From NCBI GenBank assembly GCA_023362775.1, contig JALMGJ010000006.1:2950001-3014000 (forward strand): DNA of 64,000 nucleotides. The letters are read 5' to 3'. Positions 13,601 through 26,400 of the stretch are shown here, in pieces; within the stretch, counting starts at the first letter, position 1; the number at the start of each line of letters is the position of its first letter. The stretch comes from Charina bottae (taxonomy: Eukaryota > Chordata > Lepidosauria > Squamata > Charinaidae). The notes under the pieces are model-generated. The model was not told the origin of the DNA, did not search any database, and saw only the letters and a program-made list of their open reading frames with translations. The position numbers were made by a program, and so were the translations under genes.

Positions 13601-16600
13601 ATTGTTTTAGATTACGAATGATTGCTATGCTGCTGCCAGGTTTGTGTGGTGTTCTCATTTTGCATTTCCTTTGATTTTATTGCATGTGTTTTTATTCAAA
13701 TTGTATATTTCAATGTGTTTTATTTTAAACCACCTAGAGGGTTTTGGCTATTGGGTGGTTTAAAATGTTTTAATAAATAAGGATAAATAATTTGTATTTG
13801 CAGTTCAAAAAATCAAAGCATTGGCACAGCCCTGGCAAATTTTACACAATCCTGTCAGCCTTCTGATCTAAAATGCTGGCTTTTGTACGCCTGACATGCA
13901 CTGTAGCTAAGTGCTTATGCAAAATGCCCCCTTAGCCACCAGACTGAATCCCAAGAAACAGACTTTCCATAAGGTTCCCAGGAGACCACGATGGCCACAC
14001 ACACACACTATGGCAAGATGACAAATCTTGCCATGCTGACCTGATTGCGGGCTCCCACTTAATCTGACGAGGAGAGTAAAAACCAGTATGCCCAGTTCAT
14101 ATATCCTAAGATTAATCCAAATGAGAATCAAAATTGAGCTTGAAGCCAGATCTGGAAATACTCCAGATACCTTGTGGCCCAGAAATGCAACACTAGTTCC
14201 TAGGATTGTGAAATGTTTACTCAGGCCTGTGAAGCACTGGCAGCTTCAGATGGGAAGTATTGCTTGAGGTCTGATTAAAAACCATTCATACTAGCATATC
14301 TAAGTGAAAAACAGGATGTCTGAATAATTAAGATGAGGTTTCCAGCAAGTTTCCTGCAGGCTACTCTTTTTGCTGTTCCAATTTAAGTACTGTACCGTCA
14401 TATTCCCAATCCTGGAAAATTTCTCTCTCTCTCTAGCTCCCAACTCGGCAACTTTAAGACGTGTGGACTTCAACTCCCAGAATTCCCCAGCCAGCATTTA
14501 AAGATGTGTGGACTTCAACGTGCTGGCTGGGGAATTCTGGGAGTTGAAGTCCACACATCTTAAAGTTGCCGAGATTGGGAAACGCTGATTTAGAAAGTGG
14601 ACAGATTCAAGTTTACCTCCTCCTCCTCCTCTGCAAGTAGCATTGTACTGATGGATTGGCACACACGTTGCCTGCACAAGTGGCTTTTTATGGAAACATC
14701 AGGGTGGCTGAACTCTCCGAGATCTGAGCAAAGTACATTTTGGTCAAGACAGGAAAGGTTGATAGCCAGACTGAAACTGTATCTTAACCCACCCACCCAC
14801 CCACCCCCGGCAATACTCGTTCCCCAAAGCAGCAAAGAAATATAGCTGAAGTAACTGTTCCAACTTGAAAAGAAAATGAGATTCACAATTAAGGGATGCG
14901 GTAGCCACCGGCCCCCTGTATTCTGAGCAAACTGCGTCAGCTCAACCAACTAGGAAGTGGCAGCATGCAACGATTACAAACGACCCAAGCGCCACTTAAA
15001 TTTTCTACACGAAGTGGGAACAGGCTCCCCAGGATCACACCCAAGTGTTTGAAAGGATGCTCTGGCGCAGGAACTGTGCAGAGACAGAGGAAGATTCACC
15101 ATCATTCACTGGGGATCGGCCCTTTCGACTTTAGCCCAGGGAGGGGCGTAATGACAGAGGGTCATGCGCATCCAACCAAGCCAAGCTGCTACAGGATTCA
15201 GTGGATCCGGGAAAGCACAATATTCATGCTCCACAGCCAATATACAGGTAGTCCTCACTTACTGACCGCAATTGGGACCAGCAACTCCATTGCTAAGCGA
15301 CATGGTCACTAAGTGAAAAATCATGTGACCGTGCCTGACTTACATAATGCTGCGGTCATTAAGCGAATCACCCACGGTCGCTAAGTGCAACATCACGCAA
15401 GTGCGACTTGTGACTTCCTGCCGGCTTCCCCATTGACTTTGCTTATCAGAAGCTGGCTGTGAAGGTTGCAAATGGCAATCACATGACTGCGGGATGCTGT
15501 GACCGTCGTAATTGCGAGCCGGTTGCCAAGCGCCCGAGTCGTGATCACGTGAGCGGGGAGATGCTATGACGGCCGCAACTTCGAGGACCAGTCGTAAACC
15601 TACTTTTTCAACGCTGTCGTAACTTCAAAAGGTTGCTGAATGAGGCAGTCAGTGAGGACTATCTGAAATAGCTTTCTTAGGCGCCTCGACCCAGATTAAC
15701 CAAAGCAACTGACCAAGATGTACAGCCAAGGCCAGGTGAAAAATCAGACATACGCGCTGGGTTCTTGGTGTTCTCTCAGCTCAGGTGTTTTCCTGCAGAC
15801 ATTTCATTATCAGGCTAGGGAACATCCCTGCATTGATGTTATGCTCAGGGAATGCCGAGAACCCCACAATTCAATCCTCTACTCCTTGGATATACTGTAT
15901 ATCCAGGAGCAGCTGGATAGTGTAGTGGTTAGAGCGCCGCCCTTTGACGCAGGACACCGGGGTTTGAATCCCAGCTGGTATCTACCTTACCAGTAGGGGT
16001 CCTTGGGCAAAGACCCCCTAACGCTTCACCTGCCTACCTCAACACAGCCCAACACAGGAGAAGTAACACCACAGGACCAGAGTCGGCAGTTTATCTTCAT
16101 TTAAAGGAAAAAGGACACTCATTTGAGGACATTAATGTTCACATTTTAGACAGAGAAGATAGGTGGTTTGAGAGAGGGGTCAAGGAATCCATTTATGCCA
16201 ACTTGGAAAATCCTTCCTTGAATAGAGGTGGGGGCCTCAGGCACAATCTTTCCCCCATCTTTCTCCCAGCTCTGTCTTCTGTGCCTAGGAAGATTAAGAC
16301 CATTTCACAAGCTCAACAGCAGCATGGTGATCTTAACGATCCTCCCTTAGATAATAAAAGGACTTAAAATAACATCTCAATATAACCATGACCTAGCCCC
16401 AGGTGTAAGGTCACACAGCTACCTAGAAACATATTTAGGATTCCCTTACCAACTTTGCTCAGACTGAAGAAGCTCCTTGGATAAGGAGCGAAACGTTTCC
16501 ACAGAGAAAATAGAAATCCAGTTGACATGATTCAAGCTACAGACAATTCCACCTGGATGACTGAGAACCTTCATAGACATACTGCCTACCTCAAATATGA

Positions 16601-17452
16601 GAGTGACATGAACTAAGAGAGTCATGCCAGCTCGGACATCGCCCGGATTAACAAGGTCCGTGCCAGATGTTGGGGAACCAAGACAATCTGACGATATGTG
16701 GGCTACTGGAACCAACCATACATGGACGAGACAAAGCAACCTGGAATTGGTGGAATGCTACTACAACAGTAGACAATCCCTATTACCACCACAACTCAAA
16801 CCAATGAACTGGTATACGCTACAGCCATTGTAATCCTGGAGATGTTTGGCTACACAATCAACACATCGTGGTAGTAGACAAGGACCAGAAGACAGCAGTG
16901 GTGATAGATGTAGTGATGCCAAGTGGCAGCAGCATCAGGAAGGAGGATGAGAAGCTGGAGAAGTACCAGGGCCTGAAGGAGGAACTGGAGAGGGTGTGGA
17001 AAGTGAAGGCCCAAGTGGTCCCAGTGGTGGTAGGAGCACTCGGGGCTGGGACTCCCAAGCTGGGAGAGTGGCTCCAACAGATCCCAGGAGCAGCATCAGA
17101 GCTCTCTGTCCAGAAGAGTGCAGTGCTAGGAACAGCCAGGATCCTGCGCAGAACCCTCAAACTCCCAGGCCTCTGGTAGAGGACCCGAGGTTGAGGAAGA
17201 CACATACCACCCATGGGGGTGAGAAGGGAATATTTTATATATCTAATATAATTTTATTAAAATTTTAAAGAAAGAAGATAAAAACTACCAGAAACTAATA
17301 CAGAGAAAGAGAAGAGAAGATCAAAGAAAGAGCTATTTCCTGATACGGCCAGACATATATAGAACTGAAATGCTGAAAGAGAGAAACACAAAACCTATTT
17401 CCTTAATTTGCATGTTTTCAGATCAACACACAGAACTAAACAAACAAAAAAT

Positions 17453-17497
<45 letters not shown>

Positions 17498-20400
17498 GAG
17501 AATAAAAGGATTTGCCTAGTTAACCCGAGGCAATTATCTTTCTGCCAAAAATTAGGCATGACAGACATATTTGGCCTGAGTAACCAACTTGCCTTGCTGG
17601 TAGCTGGCGGGGGCTTCCTGTTCCAACGAGGCAAAAGAAGGGAAAAATCCAAGCCTCTCTTGGCTTTCCAAAAACCGAAAACGCAGCTGCGTGGGGGGGG
17701 GGGGAATGGCAGCAAGGAAGTGGCTTAATGCTCTAATGCAGCAAGGCAGTGGCTTAATGCTCTTAATGTGCACTACAGGCCACATAACTAATTAAAACTG
17801 TCCCATCATGCTGCTCTCCCACCCAGGGAGAAAAGGGAAGCTTGGGGATATTTCATTGAAAAACACTGCCTTAAATGCTGTTATAAACTTGGCAATGTGT
17901 GGACTTCAACTCCCAGAATTCCCCAGCCAGCAAGGCTGCACAAGACTGTTGAGAGAGGCCCTAGCCTCGTCTGACTGGCCATGTGCCAATCCTGCAGCCA
18001 GGATATGGGCATATGCGTGCACTGGGGAGAAGGGGGTCAAGCGGGAAAAGGAGCTGAAATGTATGTCCTAATTTGCTCCTCTCCTTCGTATCCCCCTAGA
18101 TGGCACTCAGGCGCCACCCTTTCAAGAGCAACACACACTCTTTCCCAGCGCTGCCAGCAGGTTTTCAGTTCCCATGTAAACCAAGTCAGGGCACAGTTTG
18201 GTTTTGAGTTAACACTAGACAACCCGTGACCGACTAGGTCATCGTTTCAGAGATATTTCCTTACCAGATTCCTCAGTGCCTTCAACAACGGCAGAGCTTC
18301 TAATATACTGGGAAAGTTCTTAAAAATTCAGGGAGACATTCAGAGAGGTATCTGCCTTGAAAGTAGCCCAGGTTGAACTGTATAGCCCAGTCAAACATCA
18401 GGGGTTGACCACAGGAAATGTTTAATGGCCTTTTGAATTAGGTCATAAAGTGTTTTATGATGGTTTTTATGTCATAAAATATTTTATAAAATTTGCCAAA
18501 TTTCTATTCCATGGGAGTCATGGGTCCCGGATTTTGGATGCATTCCATAAGTTAGCCCATTTGGGGTACCTTGGTTCAAAAATTGCTGCCCTACGATGCA
18601 CCATTTTGCCCAGTTAAAGGTTACAAAGTATCAAACGGACACAAGAGTTTTAGTAATATATAGATGATGTGCCCATTCAATTGTTACGGTTTGGGATAAG
18701 ACCTCTGGGTCTTTTCAACAAACATGTTTAAGAAAAACCTGAATTAACCCGATATGTGAACCCAGCCACCACCTTCATTTCTGTGGGGGCAAGGACTTCG
18801 CCACCAGCCACAGGAACGAGAGTTCAGAACATCCCAGCCTTAGCTCTTTGTGACAACTGTTGTGGCTGAATGCTGCGCAGTCTCCATAGAGCTGAGGCTA
18901 GTTCAACGTGGATGGTGTAACTGCTGCGGCATAAACACAGCTTGTTTTTATCATGTTACTCCCTGGTCAAACAGGTCTTACAGGCTTTGGAAGCACAGGG
19001 GGTGGGGGTGGGAGAGGAAAATTTGCCCAACTCATTTTACCAATGACAAGAAGAGAGGGTGAGCCCACCACAATTTCTAGCCTTTAAAAATTCCTTCCAG
19101 TGGGGTCCCCCCCCATTTTAAGTCTAATAACTGAAAGCTTTGCTCATCTGAGGTGGAGCATCTTTCTAAGGTTTTCAATTTTGCCAACCTGAGATGCAAT
19201 TCACCATCACAACCACTACTGAAACCACCATTAACTTAAAAGCAGGCTAGCTCGGGAAGACTAAGGAACAAACCTCGGTGAACACAGTCATGCTTGAAAC
19301 AGCCATGAACCACCGGCAGAGAATGGAAAGAATTAGCTGCATTATGCCAGGACAACTGACTGCGTAAACAAACCCATAAGTATGCCTGATGCCAAGAGGA
19401 GAAAAACATATCACTTTTCTACCTAAGGAAGAATCCACTTTTCCGTCAGACTCCTTTGAGAAGAACCAAGCAGGATCTTGCCCTGACTGCTACTCCTAAA
19501 AGCTAAGAACCAGAGGTAACATTCATTAATGCTGTTGAAGGTTTCGTTTTGATAGCTAGCTAAGAGCCGTTGACCAATGAATTCACAGAGGACCGGTCCC
19601 ATTCCCCTTCTGGAGGAGTCCCTTGGGAAAACTAAGTTCTCAGGCTGGGCAAGGACGTTCTCCATGCCACCTGCTGAACCAATGCAATGAGGTAGGAAGT
19701 TGGCAGAACATGAGACAAAGCCACACATCATCTCAGAGTTACTGAACTTCCAAGGTCAACCTGAATCCTGGAACCAGGCCACCTCCTTTCCTTCCTCTTT
19801 GGTAGAGATATTGACAAGACAGGAATGTTTTCCAATGCACTCCAAGTCGTTGGAGGAGGAGGCCAAGTCTCAACATATCCCTATCCAAGTAAAATGTTCC
19901 TTCCAGATGAGCGTGACTCCTTAGGATTTCACGGACACATCCACAAAGCTTCGCTGTCAACAGAATGGAAATAATTTGTGACTGCTGTCTTCTGATTTGT
20001 TTTACTTTCTAGTCTAGTCTACAGTTTTGAGATGTCCCATCCAATATTAACCAGGATCAACCCTTCTTGACATGTTGCGATTAGTAAGGTCAACTAGGCA
20101 CATCCAACTAGCTGGGCATCCACTTCACTGCAGACAGGCAAGGACTCATTCTGTCTCTCTACCATACTGGATCACCTTAAATCAGTGTTTTTCAAACTTG
20201 GCAACTTTTAGACGCGTGGGCTTCAACTCCCAGAATTCCCCAGCCAGCAATGCTGGCTGGGGAATTCTGGGAGCTGAAGCCCACGCGTCTAAAAGTTGCC
20301 AAGTTTGAAAAACACTGCGTTAGACAAAACTGTTGAGACACAGGAGAGGACTGTGTAATTGAGCTGCTGCAGATCCAAGGGTCAGTGCTGACCTCCTGAT

Positions 20401-23400
20401 TGCTGAAAGAAAGCCCGATGCAATTGCAAAAGTTCATGAAACACAGCACCTGTGTTTCATGTGTTTCATTCCCTGCTGCCCTTTTGTGCCACCCTTGTCC
20501 CCACTCAATGAAACGGGCAGGAAATACATATAAACCAAGGGGCAAGAGGACGAATGCCGCAGATATTTCTCCTGCCCTACGGGTCTTTATTTTTAAGATC
20601 CTCTTGAGTAAAAAACACTTTCCAGTAGCATAAAAGCAGAACATCAGCTTTCAGTCTAGCTACACATTCATTTCCAAGAATTTATCTCTACAGATGTTCT
20701 TGGAATTTTTTTAAGTGGCTACAGTCCGGAGCTTTCTTTAGAAGGAGGCCCACGATCCAAACAAATAAAAGAGGTTGGAAAGTACTGTTTGGGGCGTGTG
20801 GGCGGGTTTAATAGCAAGTGGCAGAGACAATCACATCTTCTGCTAAATAAATGGGTGTTTTGCAGCTGGCCATATCCATGAAGACACTCAATTTTATGAA
20901 TGCTCTCTCAAGCAACAGTTTCAACAGCAGATTTCTACGAAGTTCTCAGGATTCCACTCATACCCACGAACCACCGAGGTTGCCTACCCCAACTTGGGCT
21001 CGGCCTCAAAAACTCAGTTTCTGATTGAGAGCGATGGAAATCCACCAGAAAGCTTTGCTCTCCAGCCCAGCTTAGGGAGACCCTTCGCGTTTTGTCTTTC
21101 TGATCTTCGCAGAGGGGTTGGGAGACAGTGCAAAAGTTCAAAGCAGGCCAGAATGGGAACATCTGCAGCAGCGCCCCTGGGCCAGAGCTCCAGAAACATG
21201 CTGTTTTTAAAAACAAAAGCCAAGAGCTTTCCTGTCCTGGTCAGTTCCACACCAAGAGCAAAAGGAGTATTGGGGGAGACGTAACATTACTACATTTTTG
21301 ATAGGGTTAGAGTTTTAATTCCTGGACTGGAAAGCTCTGCTTCCCCGTTCTCTACCCAGCCCTCTTCCCTGCCCGTAATACCAACACTAACCGTATTCCA
21401 ATACTTGGGCGTCCTCTATTAAACCACATTTTTATGAGAGTCAGCCACACGCTTCTGCCTAGCCTAGAGATGGACAACCGTTTTGGAAATCAGGAGGCTT
21501 TAAGAATACTCCCACTGCAGTTTGAAAATCCTGGGCTTCTTGCAATTGGTTAAAAAAAAAAAACACCTGCCAACTCTAACTCTGTTCACGAACAAATAGC
21601 CCCATATCAAGCTTTTCCCCAAAGCCTCACTTGTCAGCAGCGAGGGTCCCTGGGTGCTGCTTTTTCTCGCCAGTGGCTCTCCCACTTAATATGGACTCAG
21701 GAGCATTGGCAGATGGCAATTTATGAGCTATATTTGCACAATGTAATCATGCGTGGTTAACTTACCGCCCAGGGTCCCTAACTGCCCAGGGTCCCTCCTT
21801 GTGAGGGAGATGGGCGGTAATATAAATATGATAAATAAACTTAACCATGCTTTACTCATTTAACCTGGTTTTCTGGGTTTACCTGAGACAGTGAACTGTA
21901 AACCAGCTGCCTGGGCTGAGTTTGCACAACACTCTAGATCAGGGTTTTTCAACCTCGGGAACTTAAAGTCCACACATCTTAAAGTTCCCGAGGTTGAGAA
22001 ACCCTGATCTAGATCTTAGAATGGATACATGCACATACCTCCAATTACAGGGTCTTAGGGACAGACTGTCATGGAGAAAAATCTATCTATGTGGTCACTA
22101 AGAATCCACACCGACTTGATGGCATATAATCAATCAATCAATCATCAATGGAGATGGTAGGAGCATGACCTGCAACCTCTGTTACAAGGTACATTTTGTG
22201 GAAAGGGAAGGAGGAGAAGAGGTGATAAGTGGACTTGGACCACGACTGGGAAGATGATATAAGAATACAGGTAGTCCTCGACTTACGACCACCAGTAGGA
22301 CCATAATTTCCATCGTCAGTCGTTGCGGTCGTAAATCGAGTCACCATGTGACCAGACCTAATTTTATGACCATTTTTACGGCAGCCATTAAGTGAATCAC
22401 CATGGTCGTTAAGGGAATCACAGGTCGCTAAGAGAATCCAGCTTCCCCAATGGGTGATTTTTGCTGGAAAACGGCAAAAAAGGTCACAAAACACAACCAT
22501 GTGACTACAGGATGCTGCAACCAGTCATAAATATGAGCTGGTTGCCAAGCACCTGAAATGCGATCATGTGACCGCGGGGGGGGGGGTGCGACATTTTGCG
22601 ATGCTTGGAAGTGCTTTACAGGCCCATTCCGAGGCCGTCGTAACTTTGGACCATCGTTAAATGAATGGTTGTAAGTTGAGGACTATCTGTAAGGTCAAGT
22701 TTTAGCCCTAGCTAAATTGGCTCCAACTGACATTTATTAACACAATGGGAAAGATGACACATGTGGTTTTACTGTGCTTACTAGCTCCAATAGCAAGTAC
22801 AGGGTGGATGCCACTAGAAACGTGGCTGAAAGGGGCTACAGAGCAGCTGAAGCATCAGTACGATCACAGAAGAGAAGTTTGCAGAAGAACAGAAAGGTTA
22901 CAGCTTCCCCTAAAACACAAAAATTGCTTTGGGGGGGGGGGGTGTCACAGAACAGCCCAGTGTACTAAGCATCATCAACAACCAAAGAATAGAGTGTATT
23001 TGAAAAGAATATAAATAAGGGCTTTCTGCCCTGCCTCCAATCTGGCCTGAGGAAAGGGCTGGCTGACATGTCAAATGGACCACAGGCTCGTAAATACAGT
23101 ATTGTAATTGTGTTTACACATTTTACAAATTGCAATATTCTGCAGTTCCAGTTAGACAGCCAGCAAGAAAGACGGCATCCAAATTTGGCAGAGAGAAATT
23201 GTTAGGCAATTCTGATACGGAACGTACTGTAAGTCACACAGACATATTTCCAAGACTATTGTTGTTCTAGGCTTCAAGCAAGACTACTGCTCTGAGAACC
23301 ATCCCTTGGCAACAAACTTCAAGTCTGCCCTGACGTTAGGCTTGCCTGCGGGTTAAGTGTCCCGAAATGCACCTGCCACAGATGCATCTTATGTGTGGCA

Positions 23401-26400
23401 TGAGCACAAGGGAAGAACCTAGAAGGATTATGGATGATGAAGCCCAGCACATCTGGGAAGGGCCACCCCTGGGAAGGTTGCGCTTCGCTTCAGACATCCT
23501 GCTAAGCCATAATGCCATTGGTCTGGTTTCGCCTTATTGAGAGATGTGAACCCAGACTGGTGTTTTCATGGCTCAGTGTCTCATGTGAATTCATGTAGTG
23601 GCGGTCTATTCAAGAAACCATGGTTAAAAGAAAGCAAGGCTCATACGGTTCTGTTTCTTTGATACCCAAGAGCAGACTGGTTTGGTTTTGCTTTTTAACA
23701 TAAATGTTATTAAAAGTTTTACAAAGAACATAAAAGCTAACACAAACCAATAAAGAATAGAAAAAGCAAAGAAAGAAAAAGGGAAAAAGGAAAAGTGCAG
23801 AAAGAAAGAGAGAATAAAAAGAAATAGAAAGAAGCTTCCGATTTCCTTTGCAGCAAATATACAGTAAGTACAATTACGCAATTATCTCTTACTCTATGAC
23901 TACAAAAAAAGGCTCACTTTTTTCTATTATCCGTTTTTTTAAATCATCAAAGCCACACATCATAAGCGCATCTTTTTTCCGTTTCATGCAAAAAGTTTGT
24001 TGTGCTTTTTTACAGTGCTTCAGATTACCAGAGGAGTCCAAACGTCCATTACCTGCAAAGTGTTTTCTCTGGAATTAAAATGCTCAGTTGCCCCTCTTAG
24101 AATCCTAGAATCGAGGAGCCTTTCTCCTCAAGAAATCCAAGGCGGCCTGTCCACTGTGCTGTTAGACCTGGCCTTGCACCCAATGCACGGGTGCAGCCTT
24201 CCATGGGGAACCAATTGGACCAAGCTGCCTTTCTGACAGTGACAGACCATTGCTGGCAATCACAGGCAAACCTAGCAGCTCCTGAAGCTGAACGGTGCCA
24301 GACAGACTAAAAAAAAAAGTGTCTTATCCAAAAAGCGCATGGAAATGATTCCCCTGATTCTGCAATAGCTACAAATGGCAAGCCTTTTAATACATTTTAC
24401 GAGGAAGATGGCGCATTCTTTCCAATGTCATTTCCATTCCCAATGAGGGATCCAGAAGGTCCTTCTTTTCCTCTCTGATTACACTTAAAATCACCCAACA
24501 GCCCCGTATCCAACGGCAGCCTCCAGTTCCCTACTGCAGGCCTGAAGAGCAGAGAGGAAGTGTGCACTTGGTTCACACCCAGACACAATGAAACAGGCAA
24601 CCTAAAAAACCCCCTCTCTTGTCTCCAGCTCCACAAATTACCAGCAGAACAGTAATACCCAAATTGTAAGGTCGATCAAAAGGGACTGAAAATGGGGCAA
24701 AAATGCTCCTCTGAACTTAAAAGCCATTTTGCTGAAAGACTATGATCTGGCTCACAAATCACAGTAAGCCATCATTTGTTAACCATGGTGCGTTGAATAA
24801 ACCACAACTGCATTGGCTAGCATACAGATCCATTTACCATGGTTTATAAACCACGAAGCCTGCCTTCCCGTAATGCAGTGTTTCTCAACCTCGGCTACTT
24901 TAAGACGTGTGGACTTCAACTCCCAGAATTCCCCAGCCAGTATGGCTGGCTGAGGAATTCTGGGAGTTGAAGTCCACACGTCTTAAAGTTGCTGAGGTTG
25001 AGAAACACTGATGTAACGCTAAACCTCACAGCCACAGCCACGGTTTCACAAAGTATGTGAAGCCACTAAACCTGTTTTGTGTCCTTCAGAGCAACACTAA
25101 ATGGCACCTCTCATGTCCATTTTGTTTTCATGAAATAGGGGAGGAATGTCAGAATTGGTAGCTTTCAAGCTCATACCACTCTTCTATGTTAACCTCAAAT
25201 TATGGCTTCTGATCACAGACTTATCTTACTTCCTTATAGAAGATACACTATTTTTTCCTCCCCCCCACCCCCAAACCTTCCATGCAAATACAGCAACCAG
25301 CCCAGAGATGCCTATTCCTGCTATGGGTAGATCATTAGCCCAAAACATTAGCTAAGCGATGGAGAAGAATGCCAAGACGCTGCACTGCTTAATTCTCTCT
25401 TTGGGACTCCGTGTAATCAATACCTGGCTGGTGTAATCTCTGGCACAGCCAGATTTAAAGATTTTCAGAAAGGTCAGCAAGATTGCATTTCTCACCGAGT
25501 CATGCTGCCCCCCAGCACAGATTTAAAAAAAGGAACCCAGTTGGGTGGGGGAAGGCCTGAATACAGCCGAAAAACTTCGGGATTCAAAAGCACTAATCTG
25601 ATATAGGCCAGGAAGGCCACCACCGTTGTAGGTGTCAGACAGACGTCCGGTGGCCGGCCCTGGCAAGGACTGCAGGGGGGGAAACAGAGGTCAGAAGGAC
25701 GGCTGAGAATGCGCTGAGGTCCTGGGTTCAAGTCACTCATGAACTTATTAAAAGGCCTTACGCCATTATTCTCTCACTCATCATTTCACTTCTATCAAAT
25801 GGCAAAAACAATTTACAGATAGGCTCAAAGCGAAAGAATTCCGAGAGTTACAGGGATAAACACAAGGCAGCTGAGTGGAAACTTCATCCAAGTCTTCAGC
25901 CACGAAATCTGCCCTAAACTTTTGGGTTCTACTGACTTCCTGCTCCTCTTCCAAGGACAGACTATGTTGCACCTAGACGGGCACCCACCTTGAAAGGCTA
26001 CAATGAACTCTTCAAAATTATTATTTCGGCCTTTACCTGTACAGGTAGTCCTCGCTTAACGACCGTTTGGCGATGGTTCGGACTTACGACGGCACTAAAA
26101 CCCAACTTGCAACCGGTCCTCACGCTTACGACTGCTGCAGCATCCCCACGGTCATGTGATCACTATTCGGGTGCTTGGCAACCGGTTCGCATTGACAACT
26201 GTCGCAGCGTCCCGCGGTCACTTATCACCATTTTTGACCTTCCCAGCCGGCAAGCAAAATCAATGGGGAACCACGTGATTCACTTAACGACCATGTCGTT
26301 CGCTTAATGGACATGTGGTTCACTTAACCACCACCGCAAAAGAGGTCATAAAATCAGGTCGGATTCACTCAACAACCGCATTGCTTAGCGACTGAAATTC

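Noticed and set aside
16446..16739. A 97-codon minus-strand frame, similar to one at 55719-56126
   Set aside because: Antisense of the Penelope-like 3' tail; the similarity only reflects the shared transposon.
17395..17728. 106-codon frames across the CA repeat
   Set aside because: His-Thr or Val-Cys runs from the microsatellite; no other content.
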